Below, in pieces: positions 1-6,994 of a stretch of DNA of 8,897 nucleotides; positions within the stretch are counted from its first letter, which is position 1; each line of letters opens with the position of its first letter. A model generated the notes under the pieces. That model did no database searches, was not told the origin of the DNA, and saw only the letters and a program-made list of their open reading frames with translations. A program made the position numbers and the translations under genes. The DNA lies in the NCBI GenBank assembly GCA_007124105.1, contig SLFT01000274.1:1-8897 (forward strand), read 5' to 3'. The DNA comes from Candidatus Hydrogenedentota bacterium (lineage in GTDB: Bacteria > Hydrogenedentota > Hydrogenedentia > Hydrogenedentales > CAITNO01).

Positions 1-6
1 CGCCCT

Positions 7-26
7 GGGGTTTGCAGTGAAACCCC
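7..26. repeat. short inverted repeat (7-bp perfect stem)
   Basis: GGGGTTT at 7-13 pairs perfectly with AAACCCC at 20-26 around a 6-base loop. No run of T follows on either strand, so it is not a convincing intrinsic terminator. It may be the tail of the upstream transcript, a protein-binding site or chance. The rest of the leader (27-86) shows no clear -35/-10 pair or ECF-type GGAAC element, so the promoter of the following cassette may lie here unrecognised or further upstream. Confidence 0.3.
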
Positions 27-86
27 GAGACTGATTGTAAGGTCAGAATAGTGGATATGTAAACGGTAAAATTAAAGGCAGAAGTT

Positions 87-998
87 ATGATTAGAAGCGC
101 CGCTACAGCGGTATTCATAGCATTAGCGATACAGATATTCACCGTGGGCATTCTGGCGCCCCGGTTGCCGCGCGAGGTCTGCCGTCCGGGCATTCAGGTA
201 GAGGAGACGTTTACCCTGTCCGCTGTGCCCGTGTTGCGCCTCGTCAATACCGACGGCGCAGTGCGTATACAGACAAATCCCACGCAACGAGACATCCAGG
301 TTACCGCTCGTGTACGAGCCTATACCACCGGCGGCGAAGCGCTTGCGATGGCGGAGGCTTATATACCAACATTGTTCGATATAAAAGAATCTCCGGACAT
401 GATTGTCATTGTAACCGAGCCGGGCGTACGCCCTGATCCGGTGGACTTACGCGTGGACTACACGCTTGCGCTGCCGCCGGGTATGGATATTGCCATTGAC
501 GTGGCCAACGGCAATGTGTGGATTGCTGAGGGGTGCAACAACATATCCGTGGAGGGCAACAACTCTGATATAGAGGTTGTACGACCGTCGGGCGCGGTGA
601 GCATCAAGACCATAAATGGACGTATTCGCGCTTCTGAATGCGCGTCGGACACCACACTCGAGACTGTAAACGGCAGCATTCAGGCCACGTTGACGGGCGG
701 CGCGCTCCAGGCGTCCACCATCACCGGCGGTATTGTGGCGACCCTGCTCGCGCAATCGGTGGAGGCGTGTGACTTGACCTCGCTGAATGGAAGTATTACA
801 CTGGTTATGTCGGACCAACATGCCGCAGATATTAATGCGGCTACAGAACGCGGGTTGGTCCGTACCGAAATGGCCATGGAACTGGAGCGCGGCATTCAGC
901 GGCGCCGTATGATTCATGGTATAATCGGTACAGGCGACACCATGGTAGCGGTGAACTCCATGAACGGAGACATCGTGATACAAAGGAGTGCTACATGA
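87..998 (+). CDS. DUF4097-like (putative adhesin) beta-helical envelope protein
   Basis: A 303-residue protein with an N-terminal hydrophobic segment (about residues 5-25) that could be an uncleaved anchor or a signal peptide. There is no lipobox. The rest is beta-rich with recurring short turns of the form (S/T)-x-N-G-x-I: residues 54-61, 139-146, 174-182, 192-200, 210-218 (TG in place of NG), 231-239 and 290-298, the central ones about 18-21 residues apart. This pattern, with a late G-x-I-G-x-G-like stretch (278-283), matches the DUF4097/putative adhesin family, whose rungs form a right-handed beta-helix. Family members have no known enzymatic activity and often sit beside ECF sigma/anti-sigma genes, which is the case here. 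The chosen ATG has AAAGG (74-78) upstream. The stop overlaps the next start by ATGA, so translation is probably coupled to the sigma gene. By inference it is a surface or periplasmic envelope component; its exact function is unknown. Confidence 0.75.
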   Translation: MIRSAATAVFIALAIQIFTVGILAPRLPREVCRPGIQVEETFTLSAVPVLRLVNTDGAVRIQTNPTQRDIQVTARVRAYTTGGEALAMAEAYIPTLFDIKESPDMIVIVTEPGVRPDPVDLRVDYTLALPPGMDIAIDVANGNVWIAEGCNNISVEGNNSDIEVVRPSGAVSIKTINGRIRASECASDTTLETVNGSIQATLTGGALQASTITGGIVATLLAQSVEACDLTSLNGSITLVMSDQHAADINAATERGLVRTEMAMELERGIQRRRMIHGIIGTGDTMVAVNSMNGDIVIQRSAT

Positions 999-1600
999 CC
1001 AGAGCAGCCGTAATAACTGCCCCTGCGGGACTGGTAAACGATGCCAGTCTGGAACAACTCGACGACATCACGCTGGTGCGTCGGTCTCAAAAAGGCGATC
1101 GCGATGCCTTTTCGCAACTTGTGAAGCGACATCAACATCTCGTATATAACGTTTCCTATCGGTTCATGCGCGATGCCGTTCAGGCAGAGGACATGGCGCA
1201 GGAGGCTTTTCTCAAGGCCTTTCGTTTGCTGAAAGGGTTTCGCGGCGATTGTAGTTTTACCACGTGGATGTATCGGGTTACGTCGAGCGTGTGTCTTACA
1301 GAGCTTGCGCGACGCAAACGGCGCGGCGAGGTTACGCTACATCATGAAGCCGGCAATAAGTTGAGCGCCCCGCAGACAGCGCCCGAGGAAACGGACCTCA
1401 AAGAACAGATTCGCCGATGCGTTAGCTATCTGTCGGACCGGTACGCCACCATTATCACTCTGTATTACCTGAACGGTTCCTCTTATGATGAAATAGCGCA
1501 AGTAATGGATGTGCCGTTGGGCACATTGAAAACATGGATGTTTCGCGCGCGCAAACAACTGCGGCGCATTGTTGAAAAGGAAGTGTTTTCGAATGAATGA
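995..1600 (+). CDS. ECF (sigma-70 family, RpoE-like) RNA polymerase sigma factor
   Basis: A 201-residue protein with the two-domain ECF architecture. Region 2 (about residues 36-108) contains the D-A-F-x-x-L-V-x-R-H start, the acidic A-E-D-M-A-Q-E-A-F core-binding helix (64-72), and the F-T-T-W-M-Y-R region ending in a basic A-R-R-K-R-R stretch (105-110). Region 4 (about 137-192) has the helix-turn-helix with Y-D-E-I-A-Q-V-M (164-171), G-T-L-K-T-W and R-A-R-K-Q-L, which reads the -35 element. A linker of about 30 residues separates the domains, and there is no extra C-terminal domain. It should direct RNA polymerase to a small regulon, probably in response to envelope conditions. A strong AAAGGAG (982-988) lies 6 bases before the ATG, which overlaps the upstream stop by 4 bases. 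The gene downstream overlaps its 3' end and is the candidate anti-sigma factor. The specific ECF subgroup cannot be assigned by eye. Confidence 0.95.
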   Translation: MTRAAVITAPAGLVNDASLEQLDDITLVRRSQKGDRDAFSQLVKRHQHLVYNVSYRFMRDAVQAEDMAQEAFLKAFRLLKGFRGDCSFTTWMYRVTSSVCLTELARRKRRGEVTLHHEAGNKLSAPQTAPEETDLKEQIRRCVSYLSDRYATIITLYYLNGSSYDEIAQVMDVPLGTLKTWMFRARKQLRRIVEKEVFSNE

Positions 1601-2015
1601 ATTGCTCAAGCATAAAAACGCCCTTGACGCCCTTATCAACGAGGCGCTGTCCGATGAGCCTTTCCTGAAAGCGCCCATCACCCTGCAGCGTGGCGTTGAG
1701 GCGCGGCTGCGCATTGCCGCGTTGCGCGACCGTGAGAAGAAGCGGTTTGCCATTTCCATGGCTACGCTTGCGCTTCTTTTCGTGGCCGGATTTATCGCCG
1801 CCGCCGTGCTTGTATGGTTCACTAAACTTAGTTTTCTTTACACCGAAGGCGTTTCAGGCGGCAAGGGGCAATTTGACTATTACATTACCGCGATGACCAT
1901 GGCCTTAGCCAGTTATCAGGGCGCTTACTCGCTTATTATGAGCCTCGTGCTCGCGGTCGGCGCGGGCATTGTCGCTCTTGCCATGCAGGTGCATAAGTTT
2001 ATTTTTACCGATTGA
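1593..2015 (+). CDS. small two-helix membrane protein, candidate anti-sigma factor
   Basis: A 140-residue protein. I place the start at the ATG at 1593 rather than the upstream TTG at 1569, because AAGGAAG sits about 9 bases before it and the overlap with the sigma gene is then only 8 bases. Residues 1-50 are hydrophilic and helical-looking, with a charged K/R-rich end (44-51). They are followed by a hydrophobic helix at about 52-76, a loop containing G-G-K-G-Q-F-D-Y-Y, and a second hydrophobic helix at about 112-131. Position directly after an ECF sigma gene, a cytosolic N-terminal tail and membrane helices together fit an anti-sigma factor that holds the sigma factor at the inner membrane. 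However, there is no H-x-x-x-C-x-x-C zinc-binding anti-sigma motif and no cysteine at all. I do not recognise the family. The role is inferred from position. A strong terminator lies 120 bases downstream. Confidence 0.7.
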   Translation: MNELLKHKNALDALINEALSDEPFLKAPITLQRGVEARLRIAALRDREKKRFAISMATLALLFVAGFIAAAVLVWFTKLSFLYTEGVSGGKGQFDYYITAMTMALASYQGAYSLIMSLVLAVGAGIVALAMQVHKFIFTD

Positions 2016-2134
2016 CAGGAGCGCATAGTTGGTCTGCCTTAACGGTGTCTGAAGAACGGTATTATGTGCATTACCAATGTGGTATGAGCGCTTGGGTTGG
2101 ATTTGTGGGCAAGGGTATAAGTTAGAGATATTGG

Positions 2135-2177
2135 AAACGCCGACATCCCTGCAGACAAGGATGTCGGCGTTTATTTT
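2135..2177 (+). terminator. strong intrinsic (Rho-independent) terminator
   Basis: Bases 2135-2148 and 2159-2172 form a perfect 14-bp inverted repeat around a 10-base loop. The stem ends in TTT and is followed by ATTTT, giving the U-rich tail expected on the + strand. On the - strand the stem is followed by TTT then CCAATA, a poorer tail, so it mainly ends + strand transcription from the sigma cassette. It lies 120 bases after the last stop codon of that cassette, leaving a fairly long 3' untranslated stretch. Confidence 0.88.
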
Positions 2178-2286
2178 GGTGATGGAGGCGCGCTATATTG
2201 TTTTCAACCTGGCGATACACCTTGGATTAGATCGGGGCGAATGTATGGAAGGGCGGAAAGCATCCTTTTCCCGCATATCTACCAAC

Positions 2287-2321
2287 TTCTGCGGCAGGCC
2301 TGCGATTTGCGGATAGCAGAA
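2287..2321. promoter_or_regulatory. nested inverted repeat upstream of efflux operon, possible operator
   Basis: TTCTGC (2287-2292) is repeated inverted as GCAGAA (2316-2321), with 23 bases between. Inside lies a perfect 10-base palindrome, GCAGGCCTGC (2294-2303). It ends 38 bases before the adaptor start codon, a position suited to an operator or a 5' leader structure. No regulator gene such as TetR or MarR is in the window to pair with it. Both repeats are short enough to be chance, so the functional call is tentative. Confidence 0.25.
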
Positions 2322-2359
2322 ACTGAAACAACACCACAATCTGTTGGAGCCTTTTCTAT

Positions 2360-3745
2360 ATGAATAAGACCGGCAATTCCCTGTTGCGTCTAGCCATAAC
2401 CGTGCTGGTTGGCGGGGCAATTTTGTTTTTGTCACTAGCCTTTTCTATTGTTCTGATTGCCCGTCGAGAACCACCGCCGCAGGTCACGCCGGCGGAATCG
2501 TCCCTAACGGTTGAAGTGGCGCGCATGGTGCCTGAAGATGTTCCCATGGTGATTGTCGGGCATGGCGAGGCCGTGTCCGTAGAAGTGACGCGTGTGTCGC
2601 CAGAGATAGCCGGTAATGTGACACGGATTCATGAACGGCTTTTCGTAGGTGAGGTGATACCGGCGGGTGAAACGCTTTTTGAGGTTGATCCAACGGATTA
2701 TCAGGTGGCGGCTACCCAGGCGCAAGCGCGGCTTGCCCAGGCGCGCAGCAGTCTGGAAGCGCTGCGCGCGCAGTACATTTCGGATCGTAATCGGCTTGAA
2801 ACGCTTGGACGCAACCGCGATCTTGCGCGCAACGAATTTCATCGGGTACGAGACCTGTTCGAGACAGAAGCCGTGGGCGCGCTGGCGAATGTGGAGCGGA
2901 CCGAGTTGGTCTATAATCAGGCGCGCGACGCCCATGATTTGATGACCCAGAACGTGACCCTGTATCCGATGCGTATTGCGGAAGCCGAGCAGGGTGTGGC
3001 GGCTGCTGAAGCGGCGCTGCAACTTGCAGAGACCAACCTTGAGCGCACAGCTATCAAAACCCATTATGACGCGCGCATTCAGGAAAAGCAGTTGGAACAG
3101 GGGCAGTATGTTTCGCCAGGCGCGTCCGTGTTAACCCTCGTCAATGATTCAATACTCGAAATTATTGTGCCGCTTGACAGCCATGACGCGCGTGATGCAT
3201 TGCGATTTCTTGAAACGACTCCCGACTCCCCGGAGAGTTCCTGGTTTGGCGCGTTGGAACAGGTTGACTGTCGTATTTTCTGGACCGAAGCGCCCGACTC
3301 CCATTACTGGACGGGTCGGTTGGACCGTATACTTGCCTTCAACCAGGATACACGCACAATAACCGCCGCCATTCGTATTGAGGCGGCCGAGGCGCGCTCA
3401 ACTCCGCCGCGTCTGCCGCTGGTCGCCGGCATGTTCTGTCGTGTGGAGATTCCGGGAAGGATCATGGAACAGGTTTATCGGTTGCCGCGGTGGTGTGTTA
3501 CTTTTGCGAATGAGGTGTTTGTGGTGGAGAACGGACGACTGATGCCGCGGGTGGTGCAGGTGCTTCGCACACAGCGCGATCAGGCCTTTATCCACGAGGG
3601 CCTGGATGCTAATGATCTCGTGATCATCACGCGCCTCACCGACCCCTTGCCGAACATGCGGGTTGACTACGATGAAGACGTAATCATGCCGAGTACGCAG
3701 TTACAGCCGTCACGCACCGGCGCACGAAGGGGTGATGCGTCATGA
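2360..3745 (+). CDS. RND efflux periplasmic adaptor subunit (membrane fusion protein, HlyD/AcrA family)
   Basis: A 461-residue adaptor that should bridge the inner-membrane pump and the outer-membrane channel in the periplasm. Order of parts: an N-terminal membrane anchor (about residues 8-34, no lipobox cysteine, so anchored by a helix rather than lipid); first lipoyl half-motif (about 77-112, including S-P-E-I-A-G-N-V and V-G-E-x-I-P-A-G-E-x-L-F-E-V-D); an alpha-helical coiled-coil hairpin rich in A, Q, E and R (about 113-228); second lipoyl half (about 229-262, with G-Q-Y-V-S-P-G); a beta-barrel (about 265-364); and a membrane-proximal domain (about 367-435). A polar tail ends the protein. 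Length is slightly above the usual 370-420. GGAG (2346-2349) precedes the ATG by 10 bases. Its stop overlaps the pump start by 4 bases, which implies coupled translation and fixed stoichiometry. The substrate is unknown. Confidence 0.93.
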   Translation: MNKTGNSLLRLAITVLVGGAILFLSLAFSIVLIARREPPPQVTPAESSLTVEVARMVPEDVPMVIVGHGEAVSVEVTRVSPEIAGNVTRIHERLFVGEVIPAGETLFEVDPTDYQVAATQAQARLAQARSSLEALRAQYISDRNRLETLGRNRDLARNEFHRVRDLFETEAVGALANVERTELVYNQARDAHDLMTQNVTLYPMRIAEAEQGVAAAEAALQLAETNLERTAIKTHYDARIQEKQLEQGQYVSPGASVLTLVNDSILEIIVPLDSHDARDALRFLETTPDSPESSWFGALEQVDCRIFWTEAPDSHYWTGRLDRILAFNQDTRTITAAIRIEAAEARSTPPRLPLVAGMFCRVEIPGRIMEQVYRLPRWCVTFANEVFVVENGRLMPRVVQVLRTQRDQAFIHEGLDANDLVIITRLTDPLPNMRVDYDEDVIMPSTQLQPSRTGARRGDAS

Positions 3746-6700
3746 GGGGCATTATAAGCGCTTTCGCACGCAACCGCGTGTTTGCGAATATCCTGCTTAT
3801 ACTCATCGTGTTTGCAGGTATGCTCGCGGCGCGTCTCATGGTGCGCGAAACCTTCCCCGATTTTTCCCTCGAAATCATAACGGTAACCGTGCCCTGGCCC
3901 GGGGCCGACCCTGAAGAGGTGGAGGAAGGCATCTGCATCAAGTTGGAGCAGGCCATTCTCGGCATTCCGGGCATCCGTCAATACAACACAATTGCGGCCG
4001 AGGATATGGGAACGCTGGTTGTCCAGCTGCAGGACGACTACGACATGATGTTCGTGAAAGATCGTGTGCGCAACGCCGTGGACGCGATCTCCACGTTTCC
4101 GCCGGATGCGGAACGTCCCATTACCGAGGAGATGCTGTTGCGCACAGAGGTGATTATGCTGTCGCTCTACGGCGACCATCTTACCGAGCGTCAGTTGAAG
4201 GAATGGGCGCAGCTTATTCGGGAGGATATACTGGCGTTGCCCGGCGTGTCGCAGACAGAAGTGCTGGCGGCGCGTCCCTACGAGATCAGTATTGAGGTGT
4301 CCGAAGAGCGGCTGCGTGAATACGGCCTCACTTTCAGCGATATTGTCGGTGTTGTGCGCGCAAACAGCTACAACTTTCCCGGCGGCGTCATGCGCACCGC
4401 AGGCGAGGAGATACGGCTGCGCACACTGGGCCGCAATTATACGGGGGCGGATTTCGCGAATATCATCGCACTGGCCCGGCCTGACGGTGAGACGATCACG
4501 CTGGACCGCATTGCCGACATTCATGACGACTTTGACGAGGACGCCTTGTTCTCGCGCTTCAACGGACACCGATGCGTCACGGTTATGGTGCAGAAGACCT
4601 CGGAGGAAGATACGCTTGCCATAGACCGGGTGGTGCGCGAATACATCGTCGAGAAACAGGCCGTGTTGCCCGATGGCGTCTATATTGAGCCGTGGGGCGG
4701 GTTTACGGATATCCTGGAATCTCGGCTGCGCCTGCTTACGCGCAACGGCACTATCGGCATCATGATTGTCTTCGCGTTGCTCTGGCTGTTTCTGGATATT
4801 CGCCTCAGTTTCTGGGCGGGCATGGGACTGCCCATCTCGATTGCGGGAGCGTTGGCAGTCATGTGGCTTGTCGGTGCAACGCTGAACATGATCAGCCTCT
4901 TCGGCCTGATCATGGTTATCGGCATTATCGTTGACGACGCCATTGTGGTGGGCGAGGCGATCTATGTAGCCCGCAAGAACGGCGCGCCGCAGTTGCAGGC
5001 CGCCGTGGATGGCGTTATGGAGGTTGGCATGCCGGTGATCGCGGCGGTGGTCACAAGTATCGTGGCCTTTGCGCCGCTTCTTTTTGTGGGTGGCATTATG
5101 GGCAAGTTCATCTTCCAGTTGCCTGTGGTGGTGATTGCCTGCCTGACCATCTCGCTTGTCGAATGCCTGATTTTGCTGCCTGCCCATCTTAATCATCTGC
5201 CCCATCCTGATCAACCGTTGCGCGGACGAAACCGAGCGGCCCGTTTCGGTCGCGCCTTTCATTATCGGGTGAACGCCGCGCTGGAAGCGTTTGTCGCGCG
5301 GGTCTACACGCCGGCGCTGATGCTTGCCATACGCTGGCGCTATATCACCCTGTGCGTTGCCATCGCCCTTATGATCGTCATGGGCGGCATCGTGGGCGGC
5401 GGCATGGTACGGTTTCAGCTTTTCCAGGATCTGGACAGCGACGTGCTCACCGCCCGCATCGAATTCCCCAACGGTACGCCCCTGGATGTAACCGAGGCGG
5501 CGGTTGCCCATCTGGAACAGGCCATGGAAGCGGTGGCCGCCGACACGCCCAGTGTGACGGGAGAGCCGCTGCTCAAGAACATTTACTCGCTGGTGGGTTC
5601 TGAGATAGACCCCTATGGGACGGCGCGGGGCAGTCATGTAGGCGGCGTTCGCGTGGAGATTGTCTCATCGGAACATCGCGATGCGACCAGCTTCGACCTT
5701 ATGGCGGCGTGGGAACGTGAAGTCGGCACGGTGCCCGGCGTGATTGCCCTTACCATAGAAGGAATGCGAACTGGTCCACCGGGTGCGCCCATTGAATTGT
5801 GGTTGCGCGGCCGCAACCTGGACGAGATGCTCGAAGCGGCGGAGCAGGTGCAGCGCAAACTGGCTACCTATGAGGCGGTGTACCAGATCCAGCAGGATTT
5901 CCGCCCCGGCCAGAATGAATTCCGGTTGCGCTTGAAGCCGGAAGCGCGGACGCTCGGGCTGACCGTTGCTGATTTGGGCGGCCAGCTGTTTGCGGGGTAT
6001 TTCGGCGAGGAGGCCGTGCGCATACAGCGTGGCCGCGACGATGTGCGCGTACGGGTGCGCTATCCGCTGGAGGAACGGAGAAGCCTGGATGAATTTGATC
6101 GTGTACGGATTCGTACGCCGCGCGGGCTCGAGGTACCACTCCGTTCTGTGGCCGATATTGAGTACGGACCGGGCGTATCGGTCATCAACCGCACCGACGG
6201 GCTGCGGCGCGTCATGGTATCGGCGGAAGTGCTCGCCCACGGAAACGCGCGCCAGATTACTAACGACATGGAGGCTGCCTTTCTTCCCGAGTTGCGCGAA
6301 GCATACCCCGATATCCTGTTCTCCTTTGAAGGGGAGCAGCGAAACGCCGCAGAATCGCTGAACAGCCTGGCTATTCTCTACCCGCTGGCTTTGCTCGCCA
6401 TTTACGCCATCATCGCCACCATGTTCCGTACATATCTACAGCCTTTTGTCATTCTGGTAACGGTGCCCTTCGGCATTATCGGCGCGGTGGTCGGCCACCT
6501 GTTGCTCGGCTACGACCTTACCATGATGAGCATGTTCGGGATGGTCGCGCTGTCCGGCGTGGTAGTGAACGACGCCATCGTGTATATCGAATGCGTCAAC
6601 AACTATCTGAAACAGGAAATGGGATTTGCGGACGCATTGCGTGCCGCCGGCGTGCGCCGGTTCCGGCCCATCCTACTCACGTCGCTGAGCACCATCGGTG

Positions 6701-6990
6701 GGCTCACGCCCATGCTGCTCGAACGGGACGTTCAGGCGCAATTCCTGATTCCAATGGCCATCTCCATCGCCGCGGGTGTCGCGTTCGCTACCGCGCTCAC
6801 GCTCATACTGGTCCCCAGTCTCATGCATGTGGTCAACGACCTGCGCCTGTTTGTGCGCTGGTGGCGCGTGGGCATCTGGTCAAAACCAGAATGCGTCGAG
6901 CCCGCGTATGTCATGGCGTACGAACAGGAACGGGACCAACTCAAAGTACCCGGCGCGATTGAGGAGTTGATCAAACGGTTGAAGGAGTAG
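3742..6990 (+). CDS. RND efflux pump permease (AcrB/HAE-1-like superfamily member)
   Basis: A 1082-residue inner-membrane proton-driven exporter with the duplicated RND layout. TM1 is at about 13-32, followed by a large periplasmic porter domain (about 35-333), TM2-TM6 (about 336-480), a cytoplasmic linker, TM7 (about 533-553), a second periplasmic domain (about 555-870) and TM8-TM12 (about 873-1030). The paired aspartates of the proton relay are present in TM4 (G-I-I-V-D-D-A, D398 and D399), corresponding to AcrB D407/D408. TM10 reads V-V-V-N-D-A-I-V (941-947) instead of the AcrB-type K-N segment. R-E-T-F-P-D near residue 35 and P-W-P-G-A at 51-55 are typical of the family. A tail of about 45 residues follows TM12. 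AAGGGGTGA (3727-3735) lies before the ATG, which overlaps the adaptor stop. Export of drugs, lipophilic compounds or envelope lipids is possible; metal (CzcA-type) specificity seems less likely, but the substrate cannot be determined. Confidence 0.95.
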   Translation: MRGIISAFARNRVFANILLILIVFAGMLAARLMVRETFPDFSLEIITVTVPWPGADPEEVEEGICIKLEQAILGIPGIRQYNTIAAEDMGTLVVQLQDDYDMMFVKDRVRNAVDAISTFPPDAERPITEEMLLRTEVIMLSLYGDHLTERQLKEWAQLIREDILALPGVSQTEVLAARPYEISIEVSEERLREYGLTFSDIVGVVRANSYNFPGGVMRTAGEEIRLRTLGRNYTGADFANIIALARPDGETITLDRIADIHDDFDEDALFSRFNGHRCVTVMVQKTSEEDTLAIDRVVREYIVEKQAVLPDGVYIEPWGGFTDILESRLRLLTRNGTIGIMIVFALLWLFLDIRLSFWAGMGLPISIAGALAVMWLVGATLNMISLFGLIMVIGIIVDDAIVVGEAIYVARKNGAPQLQAAVDGVMEVGMPVIAAVVTSIVAFAPLLFVGGIMGKFIFQLPVVVIACLTISLVECLILLPAHLNHLPHPDQPLRGRNRAARFGRAFHYRVNAALEAFVARVYTPALMLAIRWRYITLCVAIALMIVMGGIVGGGMVRFQLFQDLDSDVLTARIEFPNGTPLDVTEAAVAHLEQAMEAVAADTPSVTGEPLLKNIYSLVGSEIDPYGTARGSHVGGVRVEIVSSEHRDATSFDLMAAWEREVGTVPGVIALTIEGMRTGPPGAPIELWLRGRNLDEMLEAAEQVQRKLATYEAVYQIQQDFRPGQNEFRLRLKPEARTLGLTVADLGGQLFAGYFGEEAVRIQRGRDDVRVRVRYPLEERRSLDEFDRVRIRTPRGLEVPLRSVADIEYGPGVSVINRTDGLRRVMVSAEVLAHGNARQITNDMEAAFLPELREAYPDILFSFEGEQRNAAESLNSLAILYPLALLAIYAIIATMFRTYLQPFVILVTVPFGIIGAVVGHLLLGYDLTMMSMFGMVALSGVVVNDAIVYIECVNNYLKQEMGFADALRAAGVRRFRPILLTSLSTIGGLTPMLLERDVQAQFLIPMAISIAAGVAFATALTLILVPSLMHVVNDLRLFVRWWRVGIWSKPECVEPAYVMAYEQERDQLKVPGAIEELIKRLKE

Positions 6991-6994
6991 CCTT

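Larger units (their letters stand above)
2016..2359. other. 344-base intergenic region between sigma cassette and efflux operon
   Basis: No convincing gene is seen here. An open frame at 2077-2316 runs through the terminator hairpin, has no good ribosome binding site and resembles no known protein, so I treat it as non-coding. The region contains an intrinsic terminator (2135-2172) and, nearer the efflux operon, a nested inverted repeat (2287-2321). The promoter of the efflux operon should lie between about 2173 and 2340, but I could not identify a -35/-10 pair with acceptable spacing. Confidence 0.7.

Noticed and set aside
35..61. Possible promoter TTGTAA / TATGTA before the first gene
   Set aside because: The spacer is only 15 bases and both hexamers are weak matches, too little to call.
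1569..1592. Upstream TTG start for the small membrane protein
   Set aside because: It would add eight residues, increase overlap with the sigma gene, and ignore the well-placed AAGGAAG before the ATG at 1593.
2012..2017. Perfect TTGACA -35-like hexamer at the end of the sigma cassette
   Set aside because: No -10-like hexamer occurs at 16-18 bases spacing, and the hexamer overlaps the stop codon, so it is probably chance.
2077..2316. 79-codon + strand open frame in the intergenic region
   Set aside because: It runs through both arms of the intrinsic terminator, has no good ribosome binding site and shows no recognisable domain.
3667..5637. 656-codon open frame on the - strand, antisense to the adaptor/pump genes
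   Set aside because: It lies entirely opposite a clearly recognisable RND permease. Its translation is rich in His, Arg and Asp with no recognisable domain, as expected for a shadow of a GC-biased coding strand.
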